64,000 bases of DNA from Bryoerythrophyllum caledonicum (GCA_963971425.1 OZ020517.1:27360668-27424667); one strand, 5' to 3'. Shown: positions 1 to 11,940, numbered from the stretch's first letter. The notes: a model not told the origin generated them from the letters alone. Numbers and translations: made by a program.

Positions 1-600
1 GCATTGTCAAAAATGAGTTATAGGCGTTTCCGTTTCGCCCAAATCTATGGAAAAAAAACTCTTTTTTTTTTTTTTTCTTTTTTTTTTTTTTCCCTTACAC
101 CGTAGCAACTCCAGATGATTTGCCAGGCAGGGTATCATCACAACAAGGTATCAGCAAGGCATGGTACCATCCGAGTATCCTGGTGGTGGACTAAGGACGT
201 GAGGGGTGTGCGTACGCAGGGAGTTTTAGAGGGAGAGGGAGAGACAAGGAGCGCAAGGGGATGGAGAGCGAGGGTTAGAGTTAGAAGGAGAGGTGGGATT
301 AGAACTAGAAGAGAGAGATAGGGTTCTGAGGAGGCGTGAGGTGGCGGCTAGGAGGGAGGGAAGGTGGGTGAGGGCGAGGAAGTCGACGACAAGCGAGGAC
401 GGCAAGGAAGACGACCAAGTGAGGATGGCGAGGAAGACGATCAAGCAAGGACGGCGAGGAGAATGACCAAGCGGAGAGCAAGACGACCACGCGGAGAGCA
501 AGACGACCAAGTGAGGAGGAAGATTTGGTGTAGGGAGGGGGCGGCTGCTCAAGCTACGCCGCAACAGCCCATGGCTGCTGTTTGGATTTAGGTCGTGGAG
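1..600. repeat. Poly-T tract followed by purine-rich low-complexity DNA
   Basis: Positions 61-92 are nearly pure T. From about 190 to 540 the plus strand is strongly G/A-rich, with an imperfect unit of about 27 bp (aggacggcaaggaagacgac and variants) repeated three times near 395-470. Open frames here are composition artefacts, arginine/glutamate-rich on one strand and serine/leucine-rich on the other. I see no gene. Confidence 0.6.
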
Positions 601-956
601 GTTTAGCACGAGGAACACAAGTAGCAGCCAATTGCGAGGTGCAGCAGCCTAGTTGCGAGGTGCAGTAGCCTAGTTGCGTGGAGCAACAACCTAACACCCC
701 ATGGCAAAACCCTAACACCCTAACACCTCATGCTTGAAACCCTAACACACCATGGACACCACTATCTTTGCGCACTTGAAACCCTAACCACCTAAGACAC
801 CCCCGCGTACGCACACCTCTGAGGTCAGTTTTCCAAACATGGAAACGGCGGCACCGCCAGAATTAGGGTTTTATAAATTAGGGTTTCCAGATCTAGGGCC
901 TCCAGATCTAGGATCTCCATATCTAGGATTTGGTGTAAAAGGAACATTTTAAACCA
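600..956. repeat. Short repeats and degenerate telomere-like tract
   Basis: A 22-24 bp unit (gcagcctagttgcgaggt) is repeated near 630-690. It is followed by spaced copies of CCCTAACACC and AAACCCTAA (about 695-800), resembling degenerate interstitial plant telomere repeat. Near 885-930 there are three variants of 'ccagatctagg'. No coding signal is seen. Confidence 0.5.
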
Positions 957-1335
957 AGTTAGACATTTTCACACATGTTGAACACTTATATTCTACATAA
1001 AACCAGAGATCTTCAAATTTTTTAAAAAATAAAATTTAACCATAATATGTGGTGAAAACCTTATTATCTTCCGTTTGGATTATCATACTACAACATACTT
1101 TGTTCACAAAAAAATAAAACGTGAAATCGTAATTTTTCAAAAGATTTTAACTTCCACTACTTGCACAATTGTTTTGAATATGCTACACTCCGTTTCTATG
1201 CCTAAAAATTGGTGAATATAAAACCAACATCATGCTGAACACAATTGTAAACAAATTAGACCTTGTGTAGTGCAAAGATTTGATACCAAGTGAAGTCAAA
1301 GTCTGTTGACCTACAAAATGCATGAAAGAAAATTA
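957..1335 (-). repeat. Dispersed repeat family R1, copy 1 (inverted)
   Basis: Read on the minus strand, this matches the R1 copy at 2920-3840. Both contain the shared blocks 'gacttcacttggt.tcaaa', 'caaggtctaa.tt', 'gtagcatattcaaa' and 'gatctc.aa.ttttatgt'. R1 is AT-rich, has no convincing ORF and occurs at least seven times in the window in both orientations. It may be part of a large decayed transposon; its class is unknown. Confidence 0.6.
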
Positions 1336-1956
1336 ACCATTTTCTAAATTTCAAATACTATGTTTCTATCCGTGCGGTGGATTGCATCATAAAAGTATGG
1401 TGACTTTATATAGATGCATGGTTTGAGATCTTCCAGTTGGAAGTCCAAAATGAGACGTCAAAATTTGATGTTTTTGCCACTATTTCGTTGTGGCAATTTT
1501 GGGGTGTTTTCTTGATGAAAAAACGCTTAGGATTTTAGGGGTTAATTCCAGCGGATACTTATGTTAATTGAAATTTCAATATGCATATGCCCTTCATAAC
1601 AGGTTTTTGGAGGTATTCAATTTATCGTATTTGCAATCATGGTTTGAAAGTTAGTTCATACCTAATAATGGGGACTTATGAGTTTTGTTAGAAGTCTCTA
1701 TTGTTGTTAAGATTTTCCATACACATAAAGGAAAAAATAAAACTTTTAGAATTGACTAGAAAATAATTATTGTCTTTTGTGTGAATTGAAATTCTAAATT
1801 AGAGTCAAATGTTTTCTAGCAAGGGATTGGAAAAAACTTTACCTTCTCTAGTATAGAAAACTTATAAATCTTCAGAGCATTCCTTTTTGATATATTGGAT
1901 AACTATGTTTTGGATAACTATGTTTCGGATACTTTGGTCTTCATAGAGGGAGGCCA
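1336..1956. other. AT-rich spacer without recognised features
   Basis: No open frame, repeat or RNA gene that I can support is present. The composition is the same as the AT-rich spacers elsewhere in the window. Confidence 0.5.
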
Positions 1957-2430
1957 TTGAATCAAGCGGTGCATGGGGCGCAACGACTGGAACACAACCA
2001 TGTTCAAGAACAAGTCGAAGAAGGGGCAGGGGATGAAGTTAATCACGACATTTTTCCACCATTCAATCCACAATCTGATAACAATTATGGACAATTTGTA
2101 GCCTTAAGCGTTGATAGAGCTGAGGTTGAAGGTGGTGTACCGTTCTATGTAGGGAAGGTGATTGAAGATGGGATAAATTAAAGGAGTCATTAGATAAAGG
2201 TTTGTTGGTAGTGGCCCATCATGCGAGGGGAAAATGTTGACAAAACAAGGCGCACCGCACAACAGTATGCAAATTGCATGGATACATTCTAGGAGTCCTC
2301 ATGTGGACCCACAGCTGGATAGAGAATGAGGCATGCAATTTTTTATGGATAGAGTACGAACGATGACTCGCGCTTTCCGGACGAAAAGGCAAAATGTATT
2401 CGGATCGCAAGTTGAAAGCAAGATTTGAAT
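1957..2430 (+). pseudogene. Fragment of a transposon-encoded protein (C-terminal region)
   Basis: A 74-codon open frame contains the segments QFVALSVDRAEVEGG and PFYVGKVIEDG. This kind of 'FVA...PFYVGKV' segment occurs near the C-terminus of DUF7869-type transposon proteins. Coding-like sequence continues to about 2420 but is broken by stops, for example directly after the glycine-isoleucine at 2181 and again within the next 150 bp. It lies between inverted R1 copies. The assignment rests on pattern memory only, so it is tentative. Confidence 0.35.
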
Positions 2431-2919
2431 CCTTCGGTCCGCTAAGGCTTACATATTAGAATATATTGCAATGCAAACCGAAGCAATTGACAACTACCAG
2501 TTGCAAGGAGCCTTGAATGATATGTAGTAGAGGAAGATACTACAATGAGTGTATGGTAATTGGTAATTGGCATGTAGGGTATGTGCAAGAGTAGTATATT
2601 GTAAGGGTAATGTAAGACGTTTGGTGACAAATTACCAATAAATCCGAGAGGTTTTTCCCATTGATTGATTACATCACCAAGTACAAGAATATATGCATTA
2701 TATTAATTTCCTTCCTCTTATGTATCATGTTCTATATGTAATATATTCATATCGATTGGCATTTATTGTATAGTGTTCAAGTTTACGTAAATGCATATTT
2801 TGTACAGTACTTGACAAGCTTCTTTCCAAAAACATAATGCTGAATATGAAACAAATATTCATCAAATTCTAACCAAGTTCCATATTGAATTTGTCAAAAA
2901 TGCCAGAAAAAAGCTTGTT
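2431..2919. other. AT-rich spacer without recognised features
   Basis: Nothing I can support is present apart from short AT-rich low-complexity stretches near 2690-2770. Confidence 0.45.
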
Positions 2920-3845
2920 GAATTAACATTTCTGGTTATACGGAAAATTGTTCCTAGATCTTAAATTTTATTTCTAAAAACAAGAATTAAAAAAGAACAA
3001 ATTGGGTTTTTTCAACGCATTGGCCGCCATTGTTACTAAGTGCACTTTTAAAAGGCCAAGTGCATAATTGCTTAATTGCGTGTTTATAGTGTTTCAAGAA
3101 GAAAAAATGGTTCATTTTCATCCGTGTATTGAGTGGATCAGCTGACTTTGACTTCACTTGGTGTCAAAGTTTTGCACTACACAAGGTCTAAATTTGATAT
3201 CATCATGTTGATCATGATATGAACTCCTTTTATACCAATTTTTACAAGTAGCGAAGGGATATAGCATATTCAAAGAAATTGTGTAAGGAGTGGAGGTTCA
3301 AAATGTGCCAATTCACGTTTTATTTTTTTGGGAACAAAATATGTTGTAGAATGATAATCCAAACGGCTAAGAAGAAGGTTAATACCACGTCTTATAATAA
3401 AAATAAAAAAGTGAAAAATATGAAGATCTCAAAATTTTATGTGGAGAAGAAGTTTTTTTGGTTCCTTGCATGACAATGTGTGGCAATGTGTGAGAATCTT
3501 TGACTTTGTATAAAATACATTTTTCCACTAAAGACAAAGGAAATATTTTTGACAATATGAAAGGAAATAGTATTACTTGTTAGTATTGAAAATCCCAAAT
3601 TTACTAGAGTGTCCTAGCAAAAGTTTTTGGAGTTGCCCACTGTGCTCGCACTCAACAAATTTTTCTTTCATATGTCATAACTTTGATTTACCAGTCCAAT
3701 GAAAATAAAAATTACACTCCTAAGTACCTCCTGTCTTCTTCTATCTCTATACCAAATTTTAAGAATTGCAAATAAATTGCAACCATGGGAACGTGCCCGA
3801 GTTTTGCAAAAGCCCACCTCAAGATTCTTTTCATTTAGGGGTTAA
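2920..3845 (+). repeat. Dispersed repeat R1, copy 2 (long copy)
   Basis: This is the fullest left-hand copy of R1. Landmarks in order are 'tggttcattttcatcc' (3108), 'gactttgacttcacttggtg' (3143), 'gtcaaagttttgcactacac' (3163), 'tatagcatattcaaag' (3260), 'ggttccttgcatgacaatgt' (3460) and 'acttgttagtattgaaaatc' (3573). The same order is seen at 28.8-29.7 kb, and in reverse orientation at 33.2-34.1 kb. The last block is the apparent seed of the minisatellite at 15.1-15.9 kb. Confidence 0.65.
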
Positions 3846-4010
3846 TCTTGAACCTCCTTACCTTACACAATTTTTTGAAAATATTACACCCATCTTCTAC
3901 CTTTGGTAGTGGGTGTACAACTAAGTAACATCATCTAAACTGCAATGGAAATAAATATGGACCTCTTGTAGCACATAGATTTGACACCATGAAAAGCCAT
4001 GACGTTCACC
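3846..4010 (-). repeat. Partial R1-associated repeat, also at 41.87-42.05 kb
   Basis: The block running from 'gaacctccttaccttacaca' to 'gacaccatgaaaagcc' is shared with 41868-42040, with the same order of sub-blocks (cctccttt-cctt-acacaa, catcttctacc, cttttgtagcacata, tttgacaccatgaaaagcc). It abuts the longer plus-oriented R1 copy, so the two form a partial inverted arrangement. Confidence 0.5.
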
Positions 4011-4066
4011 CTCATCCCCTCCCCAACCCTAGCCACCATGTTCCGATGGAGGGAAAACCAAACTAA

Positions 4067-4212
4067 GGGCCGCTTCACATTAGGCCGAGTGGAGAGTCCG
4101 CCCGTCAAAATTTCTGCCCAAACTATGGCAAGAGTCCAAACTTTTGGATTAAAAAAACATTAAAATAGATATTTTGAAGCCTTTGGGCGGCTATGGTGTG
4201 AAGCCCCAAAGC
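4067..4212. mobile_element. Small Tourist-like MITE (putative)
   Basis: About 145 bp is bounded by imperfect terminal inverted repeats. The left end is GGGCCGCTTCACATTAGGCC and the right end is the complement, GGCTATGGTGTGAAGCCCC. The flanks read TAA on the left and AAA on the right, so a 3-bp target duplication is only approximate. Termini starting GGGCC are usual for PIF/Harbinger-related MITEs, and the element at 43.56 kb has a closely similar left end. The TIR match is imperfect, so confidence is modest. Confidence 0.4.
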
Positions 4213-4539
4213 CCAAGTCCAAAGTCCAAACCCCATATCATTATGCCAAAAAATCAACCAAAAAAATCAGCCAATATAATCAAGTGAAAATTTTTCCACC
4301 ACATCCAATTTCATACAACATATCCACTTCTAACCAAGAGGTCCATTTTCATATGACTAGTTCAGTCACTGGACCTCTACTTGAACATTATCCTACCTCA
4401 ACATTTACCATGCTGCTAATTCTCCGGTCAACAAGCTTTCCTACAGTTGTTTGGATTGTGGTTATGTATGTAAATATGTATGTTATTTTTTTTTTTAAAT
4501 TTAATTTTTTACTTTTTTACTTTCCGCTGCCGTCACGTG
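4213..4539. other. AT-rich spacer
   Basis: No gene is supported. The 99-codon open frame at 4284 has T-rich low-complexity composition with no recognisable domain. Confidence 0.4.
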
Positions 4540-4670
4540 AGTGGTTGATGATTCTCTCGTTGCATTCGCTGCTTTCGCCATAGCCGATTACCACGAAGAG
4601 AATCTGCGCAGGTGGTGGAAGTCATGCCTGGACCTTCTGCCTACGTCTGCAACGAAACAATAACAGAGTT
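4540..4670. repeat. Dispersed repeat D1, copy 1
   Basis: About 130 bp match 27505-27645, including the blocks 'gattctctcgttgca', 'accacgaagagaat', 'gtcatgcctg' and 'tgcaacgaaacaataa.aga'. No coding signal was recognised. It is probably part of an unidentified transposon. Confidence 0.55.
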
Positions 4671-5384
4671 GGACTGCGATGAAGACTGCAAAGTTACGAA
4701 TCCATTTTACGATATTGCTCTTCCGTCGGACTCTACTGTGAGCGGTCAATCATGCACTTCAATATCCTGGTAGTTTTGTAGAGGAAGATAGCATATCTAG
4801 ATTGATGAATCTAAGTACTTAGCGACACAGACGAGGGGGACAGTTCCACGTTGAATAAGACTACTCTCTGGAATTATTTGAATCAGCGCAACTCATCGTG
4901 AGGTATTCGACTCAGTAATTACGATTCAAATCATTCGACTGCCGATGATTAGCACGTGAACGATTCATGTTCTCAGAACGAAGGGTAAATGCCATATTTA
5001 AGTAAATCTGGACTTTTAAAAGTCTAGATTGGTCAAAGTCCAGATTTAGTCAAGGAATATCATGGTACAAAGGGTGGAAATGCTTCGAGGGATCCTTCGC
5101 TGGATTCTTTGACAGGATCAGATTAGATGGTGAATAAAACTTTTGACAAGCAGAAAATGAATTACAGTAAAATTACAAGAATTGGAAGGAGTCATGATGT
5201 AGCGTTGTCGTGTTGTAAATTACTACACTATGTAAAAAGATAATATAGATACAAAAAGTGTGGTCGTAGAGTGACCTACAGTTTAATTCAATGTGGGAAC
5301 ATTTGGAGCTTGTTAGCCTAGCTTGGATGTACTGCATCTCTTGTCTCTAGCTCAGGGGTAGGTAGGTGGCCAGTTGGCTGCTTA
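4671..5384. other. Spacer without recognised gene
   Basis: A single GGATCCTTCG block at 5089-5098 resembles one half of palindrome P1 but is isolated. A local repeat 'agtctagattggtcaaagtc' and 'agtccagatttagtcaagg' lies at 5020-5056. Nothing else was seen. Confidence 0.4.
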
Positions 5385-5545
5385 TTTTCCTGCTCTCACT
5401 AGCAAGTGCCAAGCCGCAGCCGCCCGAACAGTTCAACGAGTTCAATGAGACTCGAACTCGGAATCAGTCGGCGGATAACAAACGGGCTCTAACAGCCAAC
5501 CAAGTCTGCAACTTGGCGATTATCATCGAGCCTGCAATAGTCTTA
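5385..5545 (-). repeat. tRNA-like / SINE-like segment (tentative)
   Basis: On the minus strand there is an A-box-like TCGCCAAGTTGCAG. About 50 nt downstream is a B-box-like AGTTCGAGTCTC, the spacing expected for a tRNA-derived RNA polymerase III promoter. I could not fold a full cloverleaf by eye, so a functional tRNA is unlikely. The open frame on the plus strand looks like a signal peptide by chance. This could also be a coincidental match. Confidence 0.3.
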
Positions 5546-5806
5546 TACTGCTACAGATAAGTCGTTTGTTTCTTAATCTGACTTTACTGTGGACCTTCTT
5601 TTAGATGGAAAGGCATCTATGGCTACTTAAATTTGCTTAGACGTTTCCAATTAAAGAAATGTCATTGAGTTAATGTTAGGGAAGGCAAGCTTCTTGATGA
5701 AGTTATCGAAAAACATATAAAGGGTAGATGGTTGCCGTGCCTTATGCATTACTTCAGGTCATTATTAGTTTGGATTGTTTCTTCTTAGTTTCTATAGGTT
5801 GATAGT

Positions 5807-6238
5807 ATGGCTTCTCAAAACCCTGATGATTGGGAGTTTCCTTTAGCTCACTCACCGGATGATCTAATTCAACTTTCTCAACCATCGACATCAAGGCGGC
5901 GTGAGCGAGAGGAAGCAGGGCCTTCTGAGCGTCGTGTTCAACCACGTACCGCTTTTGATCCTCAACAAGTTCCTTTGACAAGTTTAAGAAGTTTACAACC
6001 GGAGGCAAGAACTTTAGTAATCGTCTTGGAGGTTGGAGATGTGCTTATCGAAGGCCATCAAGTGGTGTTTGAAGGGTGTTTTCAAAACACTAACGAAGGT
6101 CAAATGGTAACCCGCTTGTCCAATGACCTTGGTCACCGTCTTTGGCTTCAAGGCCCGCTCAGACACTTGGGTAGTGAAAGGCGATCAAGTTACATTGCTA
6201 CTGTTCTTCGTGAGATTCTTGACTTTTTACATGTTTAA
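5807..6238 (+). CDS. Hypothetical protein, 143 aa, single exon
   Basis: This is an intact 143-codon ORF beginning at the first ATG after a T-rich stretch ending in 'ctatag', which could be a 3' splice site, so an upstream exon is possible. I do not recognise the protein. The first 60 residues are polar and probably disordered, with a basic/acidic cluster (RRREREEAGPSERR). The second half looks folded, with alternating hydrophobic residues from about residue 65 (ARTLVIVLEVGDVLIEG) and an arginine-rich stretch before the C-terminus. No membrane helix or catalytic motif is evident. Balanced codon use and lack of low complexity favour real coding sequence, perhaps a domesticated or transposon-derived ORF given the repeats around it. 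Confidence 0.45.
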   Translation: MASQNPDDWEFPLAHSPDDLIQLSQPSTSRRREREEAGPSERRVQPRTAFDPQQVPLTSLRSLQPEARTLVIVLEVGDVLIEGHQVVFEGCFQNTNEGQMVTRLSNDLGHRLWLQGPLRHLGSERRSSYIATVLREILDFLHV

Positions 6239-7179
6239 TCCATCTAGGGGCTGAAGTTGAGACCATTTGTTGTTATTTTTCTTAATATATTTGTAGTTAG
6301 TTGTTGTTGTTGAAGAAACCCGGTCTTTAGATTGATGACCAGGTAGTTAGTGTTTAAAAATGCAAAGAATAGAAGGGATAGAGGGATGATAAGAGTTGAT
6401 AAGGGGGAGAATTTGAGCAACCAATGGGGTTTAAGATGCCCATGTGGCCTTTGAATGGGCTGAGGTTAGTTGTGATTGGCTCCTTTCCCCGTTTTGGGGG
6501 TTGGGTTCTTCCTTACCAAGGAGGGGCTGGACTGCGGGGGCTCTCTCTGGTTGTTTTTGTTGTAGTTTGTTTTGGTCTTTGAGTATGTTGTAGCCCTTGT
6601 TGTTAGCTCTTTATGAAGCTATCACTCGGTCTTAGAGTTAAAAGTATGAGTGAACGGCACCTTGTCGAACACAAGGGGGTCTGCTGCCCCATGTTTTCAT
6701 GAGCAGTAGGTTTGAAGCCTTGTAGCAAGTTGTACAAAGTATATCTAAATGACATCTTTGGTGAGTGTTTGTACACTGTAAATAGCTTTCCAAAGAGCTA
6801 TCTTATGCTCTATTTCGAGCTTTTGTGAAGTCTTAGCACTAGTTTGAAAGAAGAGGGGTCAGCTGATTTGAGTTTTTGTAAGAAGTAACTTTGATTGCAC
6901 ATAGCGGCTGGCCAGATGGGTTTTTGGAGGTGAAATTTGGTGTGTATGTGGTGTATTTTAGTGGCTTTTCAAGTAGCTATAGCACGACTCATTCCGAGTT
7001 TGTATGAAACCGTAGTGGTATTTTGAATTAGAAGGTTAATCAAGAGTTTAAAAGAGAGTTTGAGTTCGGTTTGTACTTAATGAGAGGTTAGAGAAATGAT
7101 TTCAAAGAGAGTAAGGGTATATAGGAGAAGGGTATGAAGTGGTTAGGGTATGTAAGGGTAAGGGTATGTGGGATTGTGG
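6239..7179. other. Spacer with diverged internal repeats
   Basis: Three diverged blocks share the pattern 'agctat...ctcattccgagttt.tatgaa' (about 6613, 6795 and 6975) at roughly 180-bp spacing, suggesting an old tandem repeat. The tract could be the 3' untranslated region of the ORF ending at 6238. No coding sequence is supported. Confidence 0.4.
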
Positions 7180-7415
7180 TTAATTAGGGAATTAATTATC
7201 TTAATCAAGGTTAATTGTGTTAAGTAAGATTAACTAGTCTAATTGTAATTAATTAGCTTAACTAAGATTAAGTGGATTAATTAAGGTTAATCATATTATT
7301 TAAATATAATTATTTTAACTATTAATTAATTATTATTAAGCGAAATTAGTTAATTTAATCAGAGTTTAATTAAGGCTTGATTTAGATTAAGGATAATTAA
7401 TGTTTTGAGTTAAGT
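7180..7415. repeat. TTAAT-rich low-complexity tract
   Basis: About 230 bp are built from variants of 'taattaaggttaat' in both orientations (for example 'aatcaaggttaattgtgtta' and 'aactaagattaagtggatta'). It behaves like a degenerate short-period repeat and has no coding potential. Confidence 0.6.
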
Positions 7416-8447
7416 TTTTGGGAGACAAGTTCTACAAGACATCTGCATCATGTCTTATTATATGTACATCGAGTTTTATTATACAAGTTGAAGATTGGAG
7501 GCCTTTCTCGTATGCTAAATGAGGACTTATGAGTTTATATGGGCTTGAACACAAAATTATATGTTCCATATTCTCCCTTTCCCTCTCTAAACTAAGTGCA
7601 GCCAAGAACCCTGCGTTTTCCTGAAGCAAAGACTCTCTACACGACAGCGTGCGAACTAGGTCAACCAATAGGAGGATCCACCGATGGGACTCAATTTATG
7701 TAGAGAGAATACAATTTCAATCCCACAGATGCTATTTGGCTCTTTGCAATTAATGAAGTACAAAACGTCGTGCAAGTTAAAAACATGGACATACACTATT
7801 ATAGAAATATTGCACAACAGTAGTATGGCTAGATTTATTGGCAACAAGACTGATAAATAAGGGTCGCAGGATCCTCCGATGCAACGAAACGATAACATAC
7901 AAATCGTTAGTTGATATTAATCGGCGAAGCGACGAAATACATGGTAAGACGTGAATGTCAGGAGTCAAATGTTGATTCATGCATCATACGTAAGAATCAA
8001 ATGTAGCATGCACGCAGTTGCAATACGGAGAATAGTATCTAAGAAAGGCTGATACATTGTAGACATAATTGAGAAAGCCAAAAATGTTTATGCATGTGCT
8101 CCAAAATTAGAAGACATGTGAGATTCATACATATGCCCTGGCCAAGTAGATCTACAATGATCGAACGATCCTCCGAACGAATTGGTGGCCTCCTACAGGG
8201 TAGAGGGCCTGCCTTGTTTGCAACTGCATCGAAGGATCCATCGATTGAATTATAAACAACTATGTGGTCATGGATCCGCGTTGTTTGCGGCTGCAAGGTT
8301 AATCATTGCTGCAATTCTGTCCCTCTGTGGAATTGTCCGTGTCTTCGGATCCAATTTCTTCGACCAAGAGGCAAACAAGACGTCATCAACATGAACGCTA
8401 AATGGACGTCCATTTTCGGGAACCCACGTTGATGTCCAACAATCCTC
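7416..8447. repeat. Spacer carrying palindrome P1 copies
   Basis: There are four copies or near copies of the P1 palindrome (consensus GATCGAAGGATCCTTCGATC). They lie at 7671-7688 (GGAGGATCCACCGATG), 7868-7880 (AGGATCCTCCGATG), about 8158-8180 (GATCGAACGATCCTCCGAAC) and 8228-8245 (ATCGAAGGATCCATCGAT). The last is an 18-bp near-perfect palindrome. The tract lies downstream of the minus-strand transposase-like pseudogene and may be its 3' region. No separate gene is supported. Confidence 0.55.
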
Positions 8448-11400
8448 CTACTTCTTCTTGTGGTCCTTGAACGCATTTCTTGGCTCCCAGAATTGGAGAA
8501 TGAACTTACCATACTCCTCATGTCCAACTTCTCTATTGACTACTGAATGCGCTCTCTCTAACCAGACATGATATATTTCAGGGTCTGAGGGACGGAGTAG
8601 GACCCATGATCCCGGTACGACATCTTGCCATGGATTCAACGACTCCTTTGGCTTTTCCGAGCGTGGACCATAGTAAATTTCAGGTTCGACGTCTTCAGGT
8701 GTGACATCTCCTCCAGCAGTGAAATATAAGCGAGTTCGACTTATCGCACTCCAGTCATGGATTGGCCAGAAGCCTTCTACCAGGGCCGAAGGAGTGGGAG
8801 GAAGAGGTTGTTCTAGTTCTGCAAGTATTGCATTCCAGTAATCGACATAAGGTGGAAAATCCCTTCGAAAGCCCTCACATGAACGCATCCCTTGTTCCCA
8901 GTACTGAATATAACCTCGTATTCCAGACTTAATGAACGACCTCTTACCAAGTGCTTTGGCAGCTTTCTCTCTTGCCTTCACTTGATTGCCGGTTGAAGAA
9001 GGAACCTTGTCTCCCCACAAACGCTTGAACGGAACTGGGTTTGGGAAGCCGGAAGGTATGATGGGATTGCCATCGTTATCCTCCTTCAAAAACGTAAACC
9101 TGGCTTGTTTCGAGGTAGCCAATGCTGATCAATTGCAGACATCTCGTAACGCATGACGGGCCAACCGTCTTCATCGACGTAGAATTTGAAGAGGTGCATC
9201 TCTCCTAAACCAACAAGTCTTTGTGCACCATCACATATATAGCCAGAGACAAAAGATTTGAAATCTGCAACCTCCTAAACAAACTCGGGCATGAAACTCA
9301 TCTCCTGCGATTCCATGAAGGACTTCATCAAATCAGCGACGACAAATGAATTCTTATTCTTCAAGGCCTTGGACAAGTGGCTGAAGTAAGCATCAATATC
9401 CTCATGAGTATGCCCGACTAGTAGGAAACCAACTTGGATTTCCTTGAACACCCTTCGGTAAGTCAACATAGATAAGAACGCCATGAGAAATTGGTTCTTA
9501 TTATCTTTTGAAGAGTTGTCTAGCTGCAAATATAGATTGTTTGGTAGTGGGACGGCTACAGTTGAGTAGTTCGGTACCACCATAGGTAAAACGTCCATAC
9601 ATCTAGACTTCCCTTTAAGCAATGCCGCAAAGAATGAGTTTGCCGGCTCGTAAGGGAAAAGTCGACCTGTGACGCAAATGGGTGGTTCCTCGAGACGTCG
9701 AAGTAATCTCGCAATAGACGAGATTGTATAATTTGAGTCTCCCGGCCACAAGTGAGTAGAATAGTGAGCGTAGGCACCGTCTCCATGTCCGTGCGTGACC
9801 ATGCCGGTGACGTTCACCGGGAGCTGACCAAGACCTGAATTTTGTTTCGTGGTAACTCGCATACGAGGGATGGCAGTCTTGGCAGTATCCATTTTATCGT
9901 GGATAATACAAATGATTTCGCCTTTCATGCGTTTAGACTCCTCTCTCCAGGTATGGTACACACGCCTACACGAAGCTTGGTGGTTCAAGTGTGCATGTCG
10001 TTGTTCAATGAATGACACATACTCGGCGGAGCCCTTCACGGATTTGCTAATGAATTGTTGAAGAGTGTCACAGAGGGTGCACTTTGTAAATGAACTGCCC
10101 ACGGGTTTTATAGCAACATTGTTGAAGAGTTCCTTCTTGATTCTACTAACAGCAGATTGAGAAACCCTGGGCAACCCGTACTCCAAGTTTGTCTCCAAAC
10201 AGAGCGATTCACTCAGTATCAACAACATCAACATTGAGGCTACTACTAGCATCGAAAGATCCTTCGATCACATAAAAACTGGTATCGCTTCCAGTTAGAG
10301 GTGAGTACAGACATGTAGGCATTTCAGAGCGACCAAGTGATTGTTCAGATATTGGAAGTTGTGTAAAGATTGTGTGATGAGAATTTCAAATGTGGATACT
10401 GGATCAAATATAATGAAGCCTAAGAGCATCAGGTATCGCCACGCAATGGGAGTGGTTGACCAAGAAGGATAATTGGAGCTTCGAGGTGGTTTCTGGACAT
10501 GATTACCTCTGTGGCGTCAGCCTGAATCCTCTTCCAGCTATGACCAGACGTTAAGAACTTCAGTGTGTCCATCCGCCCTGGTACAGTCGTCCGCATCAGG
10601 TGAGGCATGTGATCGGCGTTCTCATTGATGATATCATACCTCATATGCTGAAATCGTACCCATTGCTTGCACGGTTCCACGGCGGGGACGTTTGACGCCT
10701 CTGTTTCCGTGCGTTGATGACAAGATACCCTTTTTGTATTGGTCGATATAGCTGTGGAATGTCGACTTTGGTATACCATGAATTTTATACCATGCTGTTG
10801 CGCAGACATCTTGACCGAGCAAAGTAATGTAGGTCCGTTTCTGATTATTGCCCATGTGACGCAGTTGCCCGCCCACAGCGATTCCATATTCCCGCCGGTC
10901 ATCAAAGTCCTTCAGAAAGTACCGTTGTCGGAGAAACAAGGTATCTTGGGGCCGGAATAATCGAACACACTCGTCAGGGCAGTATAATAGCGAACTTACT
11001 GCTTGAACCACATCCTGACAAGTCTTCTTTGAGTACGCACTGAGCTTTTCCTCACTTCTCTTCGAATGAAATGAGCAACCATCTCGCTAAGGCCATAACC
11101 GCCCTGGAATCTACATTTGGGGATGGGCCACCTTTGATGACTCATAATGTCATCTTGATCCCCGATGAATACGTCAAATACAATAACGCCAATGTTTCCC
11201 TCCCCCAAAGTATTGTCCTAGAATGGCTCATCGGGGAGAGAACAATTGACACGACCTGAGGCAATAAGATTCCCATCACAGCCATAGTGACGAACCACCA
11301 TTCCCACCCATTCTACCCGAGGGACAAAAGGAGGGGCGCAAGTGGAACCGAATGTATTGCCTACGTCCGGACCCATCGAAGGATCCCTCGATTGCAACAC

Positions 11401-11742
11401 TACCTGCGATGCCTCCTAGAGAACCGTTCTACCTATCAAATCCGCCAAGAGAGATATGCCCTCTTGCAACGGCCGAATAATAAGATTGCGCGCCTCATGA
11501 AATATCTCAGTAGGTCTAAGCAGAGACATCGCGACCATGGTGAGATTGATGTCGACACCAAGCCAATGCCCAGTGGGTATCGCTTCAATGACAATTCCCT
11601 TCCCAACAGCGCCATGGTTTGTGTAGCAAAGGATAACTTCCATGCCGAGGCTGAATTCATCACGCCAGTCAGTGTCGCTAGCGACACCACCACCATACGT
11701 TGGATCAGCAAACACATCCGGCAATCCTTTAGATGAGGACAT
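8448..11742 (-). pseudogene. Decayed DUF7869-type transposase-like gene
   Basis: Minus-strand coding blocks run in order: 11742-11416, about 11375-10996, 11011-10634, 10690-10429, 10252-9275 and 9275-8448. The central block has the signature of DUF7869 proteins: an IIHDKMD segment, then LQLDNSSKDNKNQF, then VGHTHEDIDAYFSHLSKAL. Together they resemble a DDE-type catalytic core. Upstream is the family's Cys-containing region (FTKCTLCDTL); the last block ends with a VPGSWVLLRPSD module. In-frame TAG codons at 11416, 11218 and 9275 interrupt otherwise continuous coding sequence. Frame changes near 10650 and at the A-run 9088-9092 break it further. P1 palindromes lie in two apparent introns (10251-10268 and 11375-11392) and just before the first ATG (11741). 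Assignment to a DDE transposase is an inference from family knowledge. Confidence 0.65.
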
Positions 11743-11940
11743 CGATGGATCCTTCGATCCTAATTTGAACCCGGTAATCTCGGAAATCTTCCTATGTACC
11801 CGAGTAATCCTGTATCAGACCCAGGATCAAAGAATCGTGCAATCAACGTAGGGATCAGAGGATCTCTTGATCTGTCGATCTTCCTCGGGTTCGGTCGATC
11901 AACGGATTGATATGTACGACCGGAGGATCCTTCGATCTCC
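11741..11940. repeat. P1 palindromes upstream of the transposase-like gene
   Basis: Copies lie at 11741-11758 (ATCGATGGATCCTTCGAT) and 11921-11938 (GGAGGATCCTTCGATC), with a diverged one near 11859-11880. The first is a near-perfect palindrome overlapping the putative start codon of the pseudogene, so the motif sits in its presumed leader or promoter. Confidence 0.6.

Noticed and set aside
226..618. 130-codon minus-strand Ser/Leu-rich frame
   Set aside because: It is the complement of a purine-rich low-complexity tract.
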